From positions 248,001 through 312,000 of the forward strand of contig NC_021500.1 of the NCBI RefSeq assembly GCF_000410515.1: a stretch of DNA of 64,000 bases, written 5' to 3'. Positions 52,094 through 60,350 of this stretch are shown piece by piece (within the stretch, counting starts at the first letter, position 1; each line of letters starts with the position of its first letter). The notes beneath the pieces were generated by a model that did not search any database, had not been told where the DNA came from, and worked only from the letters and a program-made list of their open reading frames with translations. Position numbers and translations under genes: made by a program. Source of the stretch: Enterobacter sp. R4-368 (GTDB taxonomy: Bacteria > Pseudomonadota > Gammaproteobacteria > Enterobacterales > Enterobacteriaceae).

Positions 52094-53077
52094 GTGGAAG
52101 CAATTAAAGGAACTGATGTGAACGTTCCGGATGCGGTATTTGCCTGGCTGTTGGACGGAAAAGGCGGCGTGAAACCGCTGGAAGATAATGATGTTATTAC
52201 CGCAAGCACACCGTGCTGGGTGCATCTGAATTATACCAACCCGGAGAGCGCCCAGTGGCTGGAAACCACACCGGTGTTGCCGAACAGCGTACGCACGGCG
52301 CTTTCCGGGGAGAGCATGCGCCCACGGGTAAGCCGCATGGGTGAGGGGACGTTAATTACCTTGCGCTGCATAAATGGCAGCACGGACGAGCGGCCGGATC
52401 AACTGGTAGCGGTGCGCGTTTATATGGATGAGCGCATGATTGTGTCGACACGCCAGCGCAAAGTGCTGGCGCTGGACGATGTGGTCAGCGATCTGGAGGA
52501 GGGAACCGGCCCGACGGATTGTGGCGGCTGGCTGGTGGATGTGTGCGATGCGCTGACCGATCACGCCAGCGAGTTTATCGAATCGCTGCACGATAGGATT
52601 ATCGACCTTGAAGATAACCTGCTCGATCAGCAAATTCCGCCGCGCGGCATCCTGGCGTTGCTGCGTAAGCAATTGATTGTGATGCGCCGCTATATGGCGC
52701 CGCAGCGCGATGTGTTTGCCCGGCTGGCCAGCGAACGTTTACCGTGGATGAGTGACGATCAGCGCCGACGGATGCAGGATATTGCCGATCGCCTTGGTCG
52801 CGGGCTCGATGAGATTGATGCCTGTATCGCCCGTACCGGCGTGATGACCGATGAAATTACCCAGGTGATGCAGGAATCACTGGCGCGACGCACATATACG
52901 ATGTCTTTGATGGCAATGGTGTTTCTGCCGAGCACATTTTTAACCGGGTTGTTTGGCGTCAACCTTGGCGGTATCCCCGGCGGTGGCTGGCATTTTGGCT
53001 TTGCGCTGTTTTGCATGATGTTGGTGGTGCTGATCGGTGGTGTTACCTGGTGGTTGCATCGTAGTAACTGGCTGTAA
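52094..53077 (+). CDS. zntB: Zinc transporter ZntB (CorA family)
   Basis: 327-residue CorA-like zinc transporter of the inner membrane: a large cytoplasmic funnel domain, then two C-terminal helices with the GVN selectivity motif between them ([12 protein letters not shown]). The GTG at 52094 has GGAGG upstream and gives the E. coli length; an earlier ATG at 52034 is set aside. Confidence 0.96.
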   Translation: MEAIKGTDVNVPDAVFAWLLDGKGGVKPLEDNDVITASTPCWVHLNYTNPESAQWLETTPVLPNSVRTALSGESMRPRVSRMGEGTLITLRCINGSTDERPDQLVAVRVYMDERMIVSTRQRKVLALDDVVSDLEEGTGPTDCGGWLVDVCDALTDHASEFIESLHDRIIDLEDNLLDQQIPPRGILALLRKQLIVMRRYMAPQRDVFARLASERLPWMSDDQRRRMQDIADRLGRGLDEIDACIARTGVMTDEITQVMQESLARRTYTMSLMAMVFLPSTFLTGLFGVNLGGIPGGGWHFGFALFCMMLVVLIGGVTWWLHRSNWL

Positions 53078-53123
53078 AATTTCACTTTTTTAACAAAAAT
53101 TGAACATAAAAACGCCGCATTAA

Positions 53124-53137
53124 TTGAGCGAGGTCAA
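53124..53137. promoter_or_regulatory. FNR box of fnrS
   Basis: TTGAGCGAGGTCAA fits the FNR consensus TTGAT-N4-ATCAA. It is centred 41.5 bp before the expected fnrS start, the position of a class II FNR activation site. Confidence 0.85.
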
Positions 53138-53172
53138 TAAACGAAACACCTGTTCAGGGCAATATTCATCTC

Positions 53173-53292
53173 GCAGGTGAATGCAACGTCAAGCGATGGG
53201 CGTTGCGCTCCATATTGTCTTACTTCCTTTTTTGAATTACTGCATAGCACAATTGATTCGTACGACGCCGACTTAATAGTCGGCTTTTTTTT
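53173..53292 (+). ncRNA. fnrS: FnrS, anaerobically induced Hfq-dependent small RNA
   Basis: About 120 nt between zntB and dbpA, the E. coli location of FnrS. It starts GCAGGTGAATGCAACGTC and ends in the hairpin GCCGACT/AGTCGGC followed by eight T. The 5' end and the internal single-stranded CCATATTGTCTTACTTCC match FnrS as I recall; the terminator loop differs slightly. It represses aerobic-metabolism mRNAs in E. coli. The terminator is at 53267-53292. Confidence 0.93.
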
Positions 53293-53348
53293 GCCTCCGT
53301 GTTCTCGCCGTCTACCCTTAACGAGAAGCCCACAAAAAGGAGGCAATG

Positions 53349-53522
53349 ATGAACGCACTCTATTTTTCTTCCCCACAGTTGAGCGATCCGGTGCCAACCG
53401 ATCCGGTTCCAATCCCCGACCCGATCCCACGCCCGCAACCAATGCCGGATCCGCCGCCGGATGAAGAGCCGATTAAAATGTCGCGTTATAAAGGCAGATC
53501 TGAGAGGATACGCGCCTGCTAA
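53349..53522 (+). CDS. Proline-rich mini-protein downstream of fnrS
   Basis: 57 residues with AGGAGG five bases before the ATG (another ATG is three bases earlier). The middle is a P-D-P repeat (DPVPTDPVPIPDPIPRPQPM), then DPPPDEEP and a basic tail ending RIRAC. No signal peptide or membrane helix is seen. The strong RBS supports translation. It lies between the fnrS terminator and dbpA. Function unknown; I recall a similar small protein in this position in other enterobacteria but am not sure of its name. Confidence 0.72.
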   Translation: MNALYFSSPQLSDPVPTDPVPIPDPIPRPQPMPDPPPDEEPIKMSRYKGRSERIRAC

Positions 53523-53552
53523 ACGTAAGCCTTTTTATCGCGAGAAAACATT

Positions 53553-54926
53553 GTGACCGCTTTTTTAACCCTGAATACTTTGCCCGCAGCCCAGATCGAA
53601 AACCTCAACGAACTGGGCTATCTCACCATGACGCCCGTCCAGGCGGCGGCGCTGCCCGCGATTCTTGCGGGTAAGGATGTCCGGGTACAGGCGAAAACCG
53701 GCAGCGGTAAAACAGCGGCGTTTGGCTTAGGGGTATTGCAGTACATCGATGCCAGCCGTTTTCAAACGCAGTCCCTCATTTTATGCCCCACGCGTGAGCT
53801 GGCGGATCAGGTTGCAAACGAGCTGCGTCGCCTGGCGCGTTATATGCCGAACATCAAAATATTGACCTTGTGCGGTGGGCATCCTTTCGGGGCGCAGCGC
53901 GACTCGTTACAGCACGCGCCGCACATTATTGTTGCCACGCCGGGCCGCCTGTTGGATCACCTGCAAAAAAGCACCGTTGCTCTCGATAACCTGCAAACGC
54001 TGGTAATGGATGAAGCGGATCGTATGCTGGATATGGGGTTTAGCGACGCCATCAATGAGGTTATCGCTTTTGCCCCGGCTTCGCGCCAGACGCTGCTGTT
54101 TTCTGCGACCTGGCCGGAAGCCATTGCCGCCATTAGCGGTCGTGTGCAGCGCAATCCGGAAACAATTGAAATCGACACCGTTGACGCACTGCCAGCAGTA
54201 GAACAGCAATTTTTTGAAGTTTCCCGCAGCGGCAAAGCCAGTTTGCTGCAAAAGCTGCTCAGCGAACACCGCCCGGCATCCTGTGTGGTGTTCTGCAACA
54301 CCAAAAAAGATTGCCAGGAAGTGTGTGATGCACTGAACGCCGCCGGGCAGGATGCCCTGGCGCTGCATGGCGATCTGGAGCAGCGCGATCGCGATCAGAC
54401 GCTGGTGCGTTTCGCCAATGGCAGCGCCCGTGTGCTGGTCGCCACCGATGTTGCCGCGCGTGGGCTGGATATCAAATCACTGGAGCTGGTAGTGAACTAC
54501 GAGCTGGCGTGGGACCCGGAAGTTCACGTACACCGCATCGGGCGTACCGCGCGTGCGGGTAACAGCGGTCTGGCCATCAGTTTCTGTGCGCCGGAAGAAG
54601 CACAGCGCGCGAATATTCTGGCCGAGATGCTGCAACTGAAGCTGAACTGGCTCAATCCTCCGGCTAACGTCAAAGTCGTTCCGCTGGAAGCCGAAATGGC
54701 AACGTTGTGCATTGATGGGGGCAAGAAAGCCAAAATGCGCGCCGGTGATGTACTCGGGGCGTTAACGGGAGAAATGGGGCTGGATGGCGCGGATATCGGC
54801 AAAATCACCCTCCACCCGGCGCACGTTTATGTCGCAGTGCGCCAAAGCGTGGCGCGTCAGGCGTGGAAGCAATTGCAGAACGGGAAAATTAAGGGCAAGA
54901 CCTGCCGTGTGCGGTTGCTGAAATAA
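53553..54926 (+). CDS. dbpA: ATP-dependent RNA helicase DbpA
   Basis: 457-residue DEAD-box helicase for 50S subunit assembly. Motif I is AKTGSGKT, motif II is DEAD, motif III is SAT and motif VI is HRIGRTARAG. The C-terminal RNA-binding domain recognises hairpin 92 of 23S rRNA. The GTG start gives the E. coli length. Confidence 0.97.
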   Translation: MTAFLTLNTLPAAQIENLNELGYLTMTPVQAAALPAILAGKDVRVQAKTGSGKTAAFGLGVLQYIDASRFQTQSLILCPTRELADQVANELRRLARYMPNIKILTLCGGHPFGAQRDSLQHAPHIIVATPGRLLDHLQKSTVALDNLQTLVMDEADRMLDMGFSDAINEVIAFAPASRQTLLFSATWPEAIAAISGRVQRNPETIEIDTVDALPAVEQQFFEVSRSGKASLLQKLLSEHRPASCVVFCNTKKDCQEVCDALNAAGQDALALHGDLEQRDRDQTLVRFANGSARVLVATDVAARGLDIKSLELVVNYELAWDPEVHVHRIGRTARAGNSGLAISFCAPEEAQRANILAEMLQLKLNWLNPPANVKVVPLEAEMATLCIDGGKKAKMRAGDVLGALTGEMGLDGADIGKITLHPAHVYVAVRQSVARQAWKQLQNGKIKGKTCRVRLLK

Positions 54927-54928
54927 AG

Positions 54929-54958
54929 CAAAAAGCCTCTCTGGCGCACCAGAGAGGC
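54929..54958 (-). terminator. ttcA terminator
   Basis: GCCTCTCTGG/CCAGAGAGGC with a 4-nt loop and five T on the minus strand. It probably also halts dbpA from the other side. Confidence 0.85.
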
Positions 54959-54964
54959 ACAACG

Positions 54965-55900
54965 TTATTTCACTTCAATGACGTTGAGGCGCAGCTCATC
55001 GAGTTGCGAATCATCCTCTTCCGGCTGCCAGCCCGCCGGTTGCAGCGGGATCTCTTCCCGATCAAAGGCCAGATCGCCGCCGTTCACCACTTCAGAGCCG
55101 TGGGTGATCCCTTTAAAGTCGAACAAATTAATATCGCTCAGGTGCGAAGGCACCACGTTTTGCATCGCGCTGAACATGGTTTCGATACGTCCAGGATAAC
55201 GCTTGTCCCAGTCACGCAGCATATCGGCAATCACCTGGCGTTGCAGGTTCGGCTGGGAGCCACACAGGTTGCACGGAATAATGGGGAACCCTTTGGCTTC
55301 CGAGAAGCGCTCGATATCTTTTTCGCGGCAGTACGCCAGCGGGCGAATCACGATGTGTTTACCATCATCGCTCATCAGTTTTGGCGGCATCCCTTTCATT
55401 TTTCCGCCGTAGAACATGTTCAAAAACAGCGTTTGCAGGATGTCATCGCGGTGGTGACCAAGGGCGATCTTTGTCGCACCCAGTTCCGTCGCTGTGCGGT
55501 AAAGGATGCCGCGACGTAAGCGTGAGCAGAGCGAACAGGTGGTTTTGCCTTCCGGGATCTTCTCTTTAACGATACCGTACGTGTTTTCTTCCACGATTTT
55601 GTATTCCACGCCCAGCGTATCCAGATACTGCGGCAGAATATGTTCCGGGAAACCCGGCTGTTTCTGGTCGAGGTTAACGGCTACCAGCGAAAAGTTGACC
55701 GGCGCGCTCTGTTGCAGGTTGCGCAAAATTTCCAGCATGGTGTAACTGTCTTTACCGCCGGAAAGGCAAACCATAATGCGATCGCCTTCTTCAATCATGT
55801 TGAAGTCGGCAATGGCCTCGCCCACATTACGGCGCAGACGCTTTTGCAGTTTGTTAAGGTTGTACTGTTCTTTCTTTGTAATCTCTTGCTTTTCAATCAT
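54965..55900 (-). CDS. ttcA: tRNA 2-thiocytidine(32) synthetase
   Basis: 311-residue [4Fe-4S] enzyme that thiolates C32 of certain tRNAs. The PP-loop is SGGKDS. Cluster cysteines are in [12 protein letters not shown] and IIPCNLCG. The ATG overlaps by one base the end of an integrase-like reading frame (TAATG). The first five or six residues (MIEKQE) differ from E. coli (MQENQQ as I recall), possibly because an integrated element replaced the 5' end. Confidence 0.96.
   Translation of the reverse strand: MIEKQEITKKEQYNLNKLQKRLRRNVGEAIADFNMIEEGDRIMVCLSGGKDSYTMLEILRNLQQSAPVNFSLVAVNLDQKQPGFPEHILPQYLDTLGVEYKIVEENTYGIVKEKIPEGKTTCSLCSRLRRGILYRTATELGATKIALGHHRDDILQTLFLNMFYGGKMKGMPPKLMSDDGKHIVIRPLAYCREKDIERFSEAKGFPIIPCNLCGSQPNLQRQVIADMLRDWDKRYPGRIETMFSAMQNVVPSHLSDINLFDFKGITHGSEVVNGGDLAFDREEIPLQPAGWQPEEDDSQLDELRLNVIEVK
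55851..55876. other. Candidate prophage attachment core inside the ttcA 5' end
   Basis: This 26-bp stretch, coding for KKEQYNLNK on the minus strand, resembles the att core recalled for Rac prophage in E. coli ttcA, with two or three differences. No second copy was found in the window. Confidence 0.4.
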
Positions 55901-56198
55901 TATTTTGTCTCTGGAAGCGTCAGGGGCACCGCAGGGGCAAACCACATCATGATAGGGCTGCTGCTGATGAGCATGCCTTTCTGATCCTGGTTCATTTCCT
56001 CTCGCCATGCACCGTAAATTTCGTAAACCCTTTGCCCTTTTCATGCACATTAACTGGCGATGAAAATGGGCTTGTGCTGGCAGTCAAACACCAGCAGGCA
56101 AAAGTATGTCGCGTATGGTACGGATTCCGGCGGCGAATACCAGCACGTTTTACGGCTGGTACCAGGCGCAGGCAATAAATGAAAGGGGCATCGCTCAT
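55900..56198 (-). pseudogene. Frameshifted 3' remnant of a phage tyrosine integrase
   Basis: On the minus strand one frame reads KRAGIRRRNPYHTRHTFACW, the box II HxxR region of tyrosine recombinases. After a shift near 56030-56100 another frame reads [16 protein letters not shown], the segment with the catalytic Tyr, and stays open to a TAA that overlaps the ttcA ATG. The N-terminal half is absent. It is adjacent to and co-oriented with ttcA, as intR is in Rac prophage. Dead integrase left by a decayed or excised element. Confidence 0.75.
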
Positions 56199-56318
56199 CT
56201 TTTTTCAGGTGCGGTATAAAACCTATTGATCAATAGAGGAGTAAAATCATTTTCGCCAGGATGTGTAATCAGCTTGTGAAGAAACAAGCCGTTATCTAAT
56301 CATCGAAGGGAGGTAAAA

Positions 56319-57617
56319 GTGATAAGAGCAATGATTGTTCGCGCAGGAGTGTTACTCCTTTTCTTTTTTTCATTTCAATTACAGGCAAAAGAAGACCCCG
56401 GAATGAAGCTGGAGCGCGTCGTGATCGTTAGTCGTCACGGGGTTCGCGCGCCAACCAAGTTCACGCCACAAATGCGCGAAGTGACACCCTTTCAGTGGCC
56501 CCAGTGGGATGTGCCGCTGGGATGGCTCACGCCGCGCGGAGGACAACTTATAGCGGCTCTGGGGCATTATCAGCGTCTGCGGCTGGCAGATACGGGGTTA
56601 CTGACAGATAAAACCTGCCCGGATGAGAGGCATGTGGCAGTGATTGCCGATACCGATCAACGAACCCGCAAAACAGGTGAAGCGTTCCTGGCGGGGCTGG
56701 CGCCTGAATGTCCTGTTCCTGTGCATTATCAGCAAGACAAATCGAAGACAGACCCGCTTTTTAACCCGATAAAAACGGGGAAATGTTCATTTAACACATC
56801 GGCGGTGAATGAGGCGATTTTAACGAAAGCGGGAGGAAATATTGAGCAATTCACGCAGAAATATCAGCCAGCTTTTCAGACTCTGGAGCACGTTTTAAAT
56901 TTCCCTGCCTCAGAGAAATGCAAAACCGCCGGGGATAGCCGTGCGTGTTCATTCACCAAAAACATCCCCACCAGACTCAACATCAAGCCTGATAACGTCT
57001 CCTTGCCTGGCGCATGGGGGCTTTCTTCAACACTTACGGAAATCTTCCTCCTGCAGCAAGCCCAGGGGATGGCGGACGTGGCGTGGGGCAGGATCGCAGG
57101 AGAAAAAGAATGGCAATCGCTATTAAGCCTGCATAATGCCCAGTTTGATCTGTTACAAAGAACACCTGAAGTGGCGCGGAGCCGGGCGACCCCCTTACTT
57201 GATTTAATACGCACGGCATTGACCACCAACGGCGCTGATCAGCATTACTACGGCATCACATTTCCTGTTTCTGTGTTGTTTATTGCCGGACATGATACCA
57301 ATCTCGCCAATCTCAGCGGTGCGTTAGATCTTAACTGGTCGCTGCCGTCGCAACCCGATAATACCCCGCCGGGCGGAGAGTTGGTTTTCGAACGCTGGAA
57401 ACGGGTAAGCGACAACACAGACTGGGTTCAGGTGTCGTTCGTTTATCAGACCTTGCAGGAGATGAGAGAGATGCGCGCTTTCTCGCTGGATAACCCGCCG
57501 GGGCGGGTGGATCTTGCGCTCAAGGCGTGCAGTGAGAAGAATGCGCAGGGAATGTGCTCCTTAAACAATTTTGCAAAGCTGATTGAATCGGTGCGCGTTG
57601 CAGACTGTGGCTTATAA
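56319..57617 (+). CDS. appA: Histidine acid phosphatase / phytase AppA
   Basis: 432-residue secreted enzyme. The Sec signal peptide runs to about residue 22 (FFFSFQLQA). The catalytic RHGVRAPT is near residue 39 and the proton-donor HD is in GHDTNLANL near 326. It removes phosphate from phytate or similar esters in the periplasm. The start is GTG with GGAGG upstream; an ATG at 56331 would also leave a signal. In E. coli appA sits elsewhere (next to appBC), so this is a different genomic setting. A hairpin without T-run follows at about 57667-57703. Confidence 0.93.
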   Translation: MIRAMIVRAGVLLLFFFSFQLQAKEDPGMKLERVVIVSRHGVRAPTKFTPQMREVTPFQWPQWDVPLGWLTPRGGQLIAALGHYQRLRLADTGLLTDKTCPDERHVAVIADTDQRTRKTGEAFLAGLAPECPVPVHYQQDKSKTDPLFNPIKTGKCSFNTSAVNEAILTKAGGNIEQFTQKYQPAFQTLEHVLNFPASEKCKTAGDSRACSFTKNIPTRLNIKPDNVSLPGAWGLSSTLTEIFLLQQAQGMADVAWGRIAGEKEWQSLLSLHNAQFDLLQRTPEVARSRATPLLDLIRTALTTNGADQHYYGITFPVSVLFIAGHDTNLANLSGALDLNWSLPSQPDNTPPGGELVFERWKRVSDNTDWVQVSFVYQTLQEMREMRAFSLDNPPGRVDLALKACSEKNAQGMCSLNNFAKLIESVRVADCGL

Positions 57618-57740
57618 AAAACACGGCTTTCGCCAGAAAACTGAATCTTACGACCCGCTGTAAAATCCTGTGCCCCGAACATTGCTAAAGAAACGGGGCG
57701 CAGGTGATTCGCGCTTAATATGCCATTGAGCCTGTTTGTT

Positions 57741-58583
57741 TTAGCGAAAAACGGAAGGTTCTGCGCCGTAGCGTTTACTGAACTGACGGCTGAAACTGGC
57801 GACCGACGCGTAGCCAACACGCGCGGCAACTGTTTTTATCGGTATGCGGGTTGTCATCAGTAACTGAAGCGCACCGGCAATCCGTGCATCGGTGATCACC
57901 GCGCTGAGCGTGGTATTTTCAGCCGCAAGACGGCGGCGAAGTGTGGCGCCGCTAATATTGAGCCGCTCTTCAATCTCACCGGTAGACCAGTGATACGCCG
58001 GATCACTGCTTACCATGTTGCGTATCATCATGGCGATCCCCGGCGGCTGAAGACGCAACAAACCGTGATGTCCCATCTCAAACAATCTGATCACAATCTC
58101 AAGCATTGCATGTATTGATAGTGCCCGGTTTCCGGCCCGCAGCGCGGCGACCCAGCGGGTCATCGGGGCGATAAATTGTGCCAGCGGTTCAGCGCCGACG
58201 TTTCCGGGCGTTGCCGGGGGTAAAACGCGCAGTAACAGCCGGGCGGCCTCCAGTTGCTCCTCGGCCATTAACACCGTCAGCGCGAGAAACTCGCCGCTGT
58301 CGGGATCGGGCGTACACTCAATATCAATGCTACGGGCGTTGGGGAATACCAGCATCTCGCCGGGCGGTACGCAGACCCACTTATCCTGCTCGCGGTAACG
58401 AAACGTGCCGCGCAGGGGGAAGGAGAAGGTCGCACCGTCGACCTGAAACTTATTAACCTGCCAGCTTTGCATGGCGCGCAGGCAACAGCAGGGGAAGGCG
58501 AGTTCCGAACAGGCCAGCTCCAGTAATTCATTGAGCAGGATTTCTGTTTCGCGTGCATCGGCGTGTAAAGCGGGGCTTATCAT
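57741..58583 (-). CDS. AraC-family transcriptional regulator
   Basis: 280 residues. The N-terminal half is a cupin-like sensor (VPPGEMLVFPNARSIDI). The C-terminal AraC domain has two HTH units; the second is seen as IKTVAARVGYASVASFSRQFSKRYG. It lies downstream of the metallo-hydrolase gene on the same strand with 49 bp between, so the two are likely linked. The start is chosen at an ATG with GAGAAG upstream; an extension to 58805 would run into the neighbour. Target unknown. Confidence 0.88.
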   Translation of the reverse strand: MISPALHADARETEILLNELLELACSELAFPCCCLRAMQSWQVNKFQVDGATFSFPLRGTFRYREQDKWVCVPPGEMLVFPNARSIDIECTPDPDSGEFLALTVLMAEEQLEAARLLLRVLPPATPGNVGAEPLAQFIAPMTRWVAALRAGNRALSIHAMLEIVIRLFEMGHHGLLRLQPPGIAMMIRNMVSSDPAYHWSTGEIEERLNISGATLRRRLAAENTTLSAVITDARIAGALQLLMTTRIPIKTVAARVGYASVASFSRQFSKRYGAEPSVFR

Positions 58584-58632
58584 TTGTCTTCTCTGCAAGG
58601 CTGGTTCCGGCAGGTTTTCGTGCCGGAGAAAC

Positions 58633-59496
58633 TTACATCGCGTAATGCAACGCGTAGCTTTTACCGCTACGGCTAAGTTTTGCCGTGGTCGGGAGGTTAA
58701 AGTGCATACCGCAAACGGCAATATTATCTGTCGCGACGCGATCCAGCAGGGCGCTGCGCGTTTTGGCCGCCAGCGCCGGGTCGCGGTCATAAGCAATCGA
58801 GACATCAGGCCGGGCTATCTGAATGTGCGGGAAATGGACAATATCTCCCCAGATAAGCAAAGCGTCTTTCTCATTGCCAAGCAGAAAACCGCTGTGACCT
58901 GGGGTATGACCAAAAAGCGACACCGCCTGAATACCGGGCAGAATATCCTCTTGCTTAAAGGTCACCAGCCGATCGTCGTATGCGCTGAATGCATTCCTTG
59001 CGATGTCATATGAGCGCTTGAGCCCCTCCGGTGCGCTGGCATACAACGTTTCATCCCGCCAGAAGGCGAGCTCTTTCTCATGCACGAACAGGCGCTGCAC
59101 GTTACTGAACAGAGGAGTCTGCTGCGGGCCGGCAAGACCGCCAATGTGATCGCGGTGACCATGGGTTAACAGGACGGTATCGATACGGCGGGGATCAATG
59201 CCCGCTGCGGCAAGGGCAGCCGGTAACACGCCGCTTGCGCCGTCGGGCGTACCGGTTCCACTATCGATAAGAATGGTGTGTCCGGCGGTTTCGACCACGC
59301 AGGCATTAATATTCATGCGCGGCAGGGGCGAAACGCCACTGGCGGTCAGTAACGCTTCGGCCTGGTCGGTTTCAATACCGTTCAATAGCGCAAAATTGCC
59401 TTCAAGGTAACCGTCACTGAGTATCGTGACGGTGATGTCCTGCAATTGCTGGCGTTTGATTACGGGCGTTGGCTCAAGCGTCCGGGATGTCATCAT
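58633..59496 (-). CDS. Metallo-beta-lactamase-fold hydrolase
   Basis: 287 residues. The metal site is THGHRDHIGG, with further ligands in FGHTPGHSG, GDIVHFP and GMHF. The N-terminus resembles quorum-quenching or arylsulfatase-type MBL proteins, but the substrate cannot be told. A signal peptide is not evident. It is upstream of the araC-type gene, on the same strand. Confidence 0.87.
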   Translation of the reverse strand: MMTSRTLEPTPVIKRQQLQDITVTILSDGYLEGNFALLNGIETDQAEALLTASGVSPLPRMNINACVVETAGHTILIDSGTGTPDGASGVLPAALAAAGIDPRRIDTVLLTHGHRDHIGGLAGPQQTPLFSNVQRLFVHEKELAFWRDETLYASAPEGLKRSYDIARNAFSAYDDRLVTFKQEDILPGIQAVSLFGHTPGHSGFLLGNEKDALLIWGDIVHFPHIQIARPDVSIAYDRDPALAAKTRSALLDRVATDNIAVCGMHFNLPTTAKLSRSGKSYALHYAM

Positions 59497-59619
59497 AATC
59501 CTCGCTCTGTTTTCATCACATTCCGTTGAATATCGAATACAGCGTAACGAAAAAGCGTGCGCTTATTTGTTCAATGCGGTGCGTTTTGCGCTCATTGTGC
59601 GTGGTGCACGAGCACACTG

Positions 59620-59946
59620 TTACTGGTCCTGCGCCTGAAAAGAATACTCTTTTTCCACCAGGCAGATGCGGGTCGTGAACGAGTGATACCACTTTTCACG
59701 CCCGGTTTTCTGCGCAATCAGATGCCCGGCGTTCATCTTCCAGTTTTTGATAGCGTCAAGCGATGTCCAGTAAGAGACGGTAATACCAACCTCTTCACGG
59801 GCGGAATCCACGCCCAGGAAGCCGGGTTGAGTCACCGCCAGTTCCATCATGCGATCGGACATGGCGCCGTAGCCATCATCAACGGCGGTGCGCACGGAGG
59901 TGAAAATCACTGCGTAATAGGGAGTGGGGTGGTTAAATGCTGGCAT
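59620..59946 (-). CDS. ABM-domain (antibiotic biosynthesis monooxygenase-like) protein
   Basis: 108 residues of ferredoxin-like alpha-beta fold typical of small haem/quinol monooxygenases. PYYAVIFTSVRT, GFLGVDSAREEVGITVSYW and NAGHLIAQKTGREKWY are the recognisable segments. AGGAA precedes the ATG. No cofactor partner lies nearby. Role unknown. Confidence 0.82.
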   Translation of the reverse strand: MPAFNHPTPYYAVIFTSVRTAVDDGYGAMSDRMMELAVTQPGFLGVDSAREEVGITVSYWTSLDAIKNWKMNAGHLIAQKTGREKWYHSFTTRICLVEKEYSFQAQDQ

Positions 59947-60014
59947 GGCGATTCCTGATGCGGGTTGTCTGCTCTCCATCCTGACAGGAATTTTACGCAG
60001 CGGTAGCTACCTGT

Positions 60015-60227
60015 TCAGGCGACTTTTCTTTCCGGATATTTGCCTTTTACCACGCCATCATAAAAACGGCCTTTGGACACCACGGTAAGAAACAGGGAAA
60101 AGATACGTTCCGGCACGCCCTGATACTGGTAGACACTTTTATCGTGAAAACAGATTTCCAGCGTGCGGGTGCGTTCGTCATAACCGACAGAAGCGATGCG
60201 TGATGAGGTAACTGAGTGATGATGCAT
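60015..60227 (-). CDS. KTSC-domain small protein
   Basis: 70 residues fitting the KTSC domain (IASVGYDERTRTLEICF, SVYQYQGVPERIF, KGKYPERKV). This domain is found alone or at the end of lysyl-tRNA synthetase-like proteins, and its function is not established. AGGAGC sits upstream of the ATG; the longer reading to 60317 has no RBS. Confidence 0.85.
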   Translation of the reverse strand: MHHHSVTSSRIASVGYDERTRTLEICFHDKSVYQYQGVPERIFSLFLTVVSKGRFYDGVVKGKYPERKVA

Positions 60228-60306
60228 AAATTCGCTCCTTGCCGTGCGGACTGAAATTGTGATTATCAGCGCGCTTCCTGCGGGTGTCATGCTAAATCGG
60301 TGCGTT

Positions 60307-60339
60307 AAAAAAGCCACCAGCGTTAACCGGTGGCTTTTT
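60307..60339 (-). terminator. nifJ terminator
   Basis: GCCACC/GGTGGC stem with a 10-nt loop and A/T tracts on both sides. It follows nifJ on the minus strand. Confidence 0.85.
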
Positions 60340-60350
60340 CAGCGGCTGGC

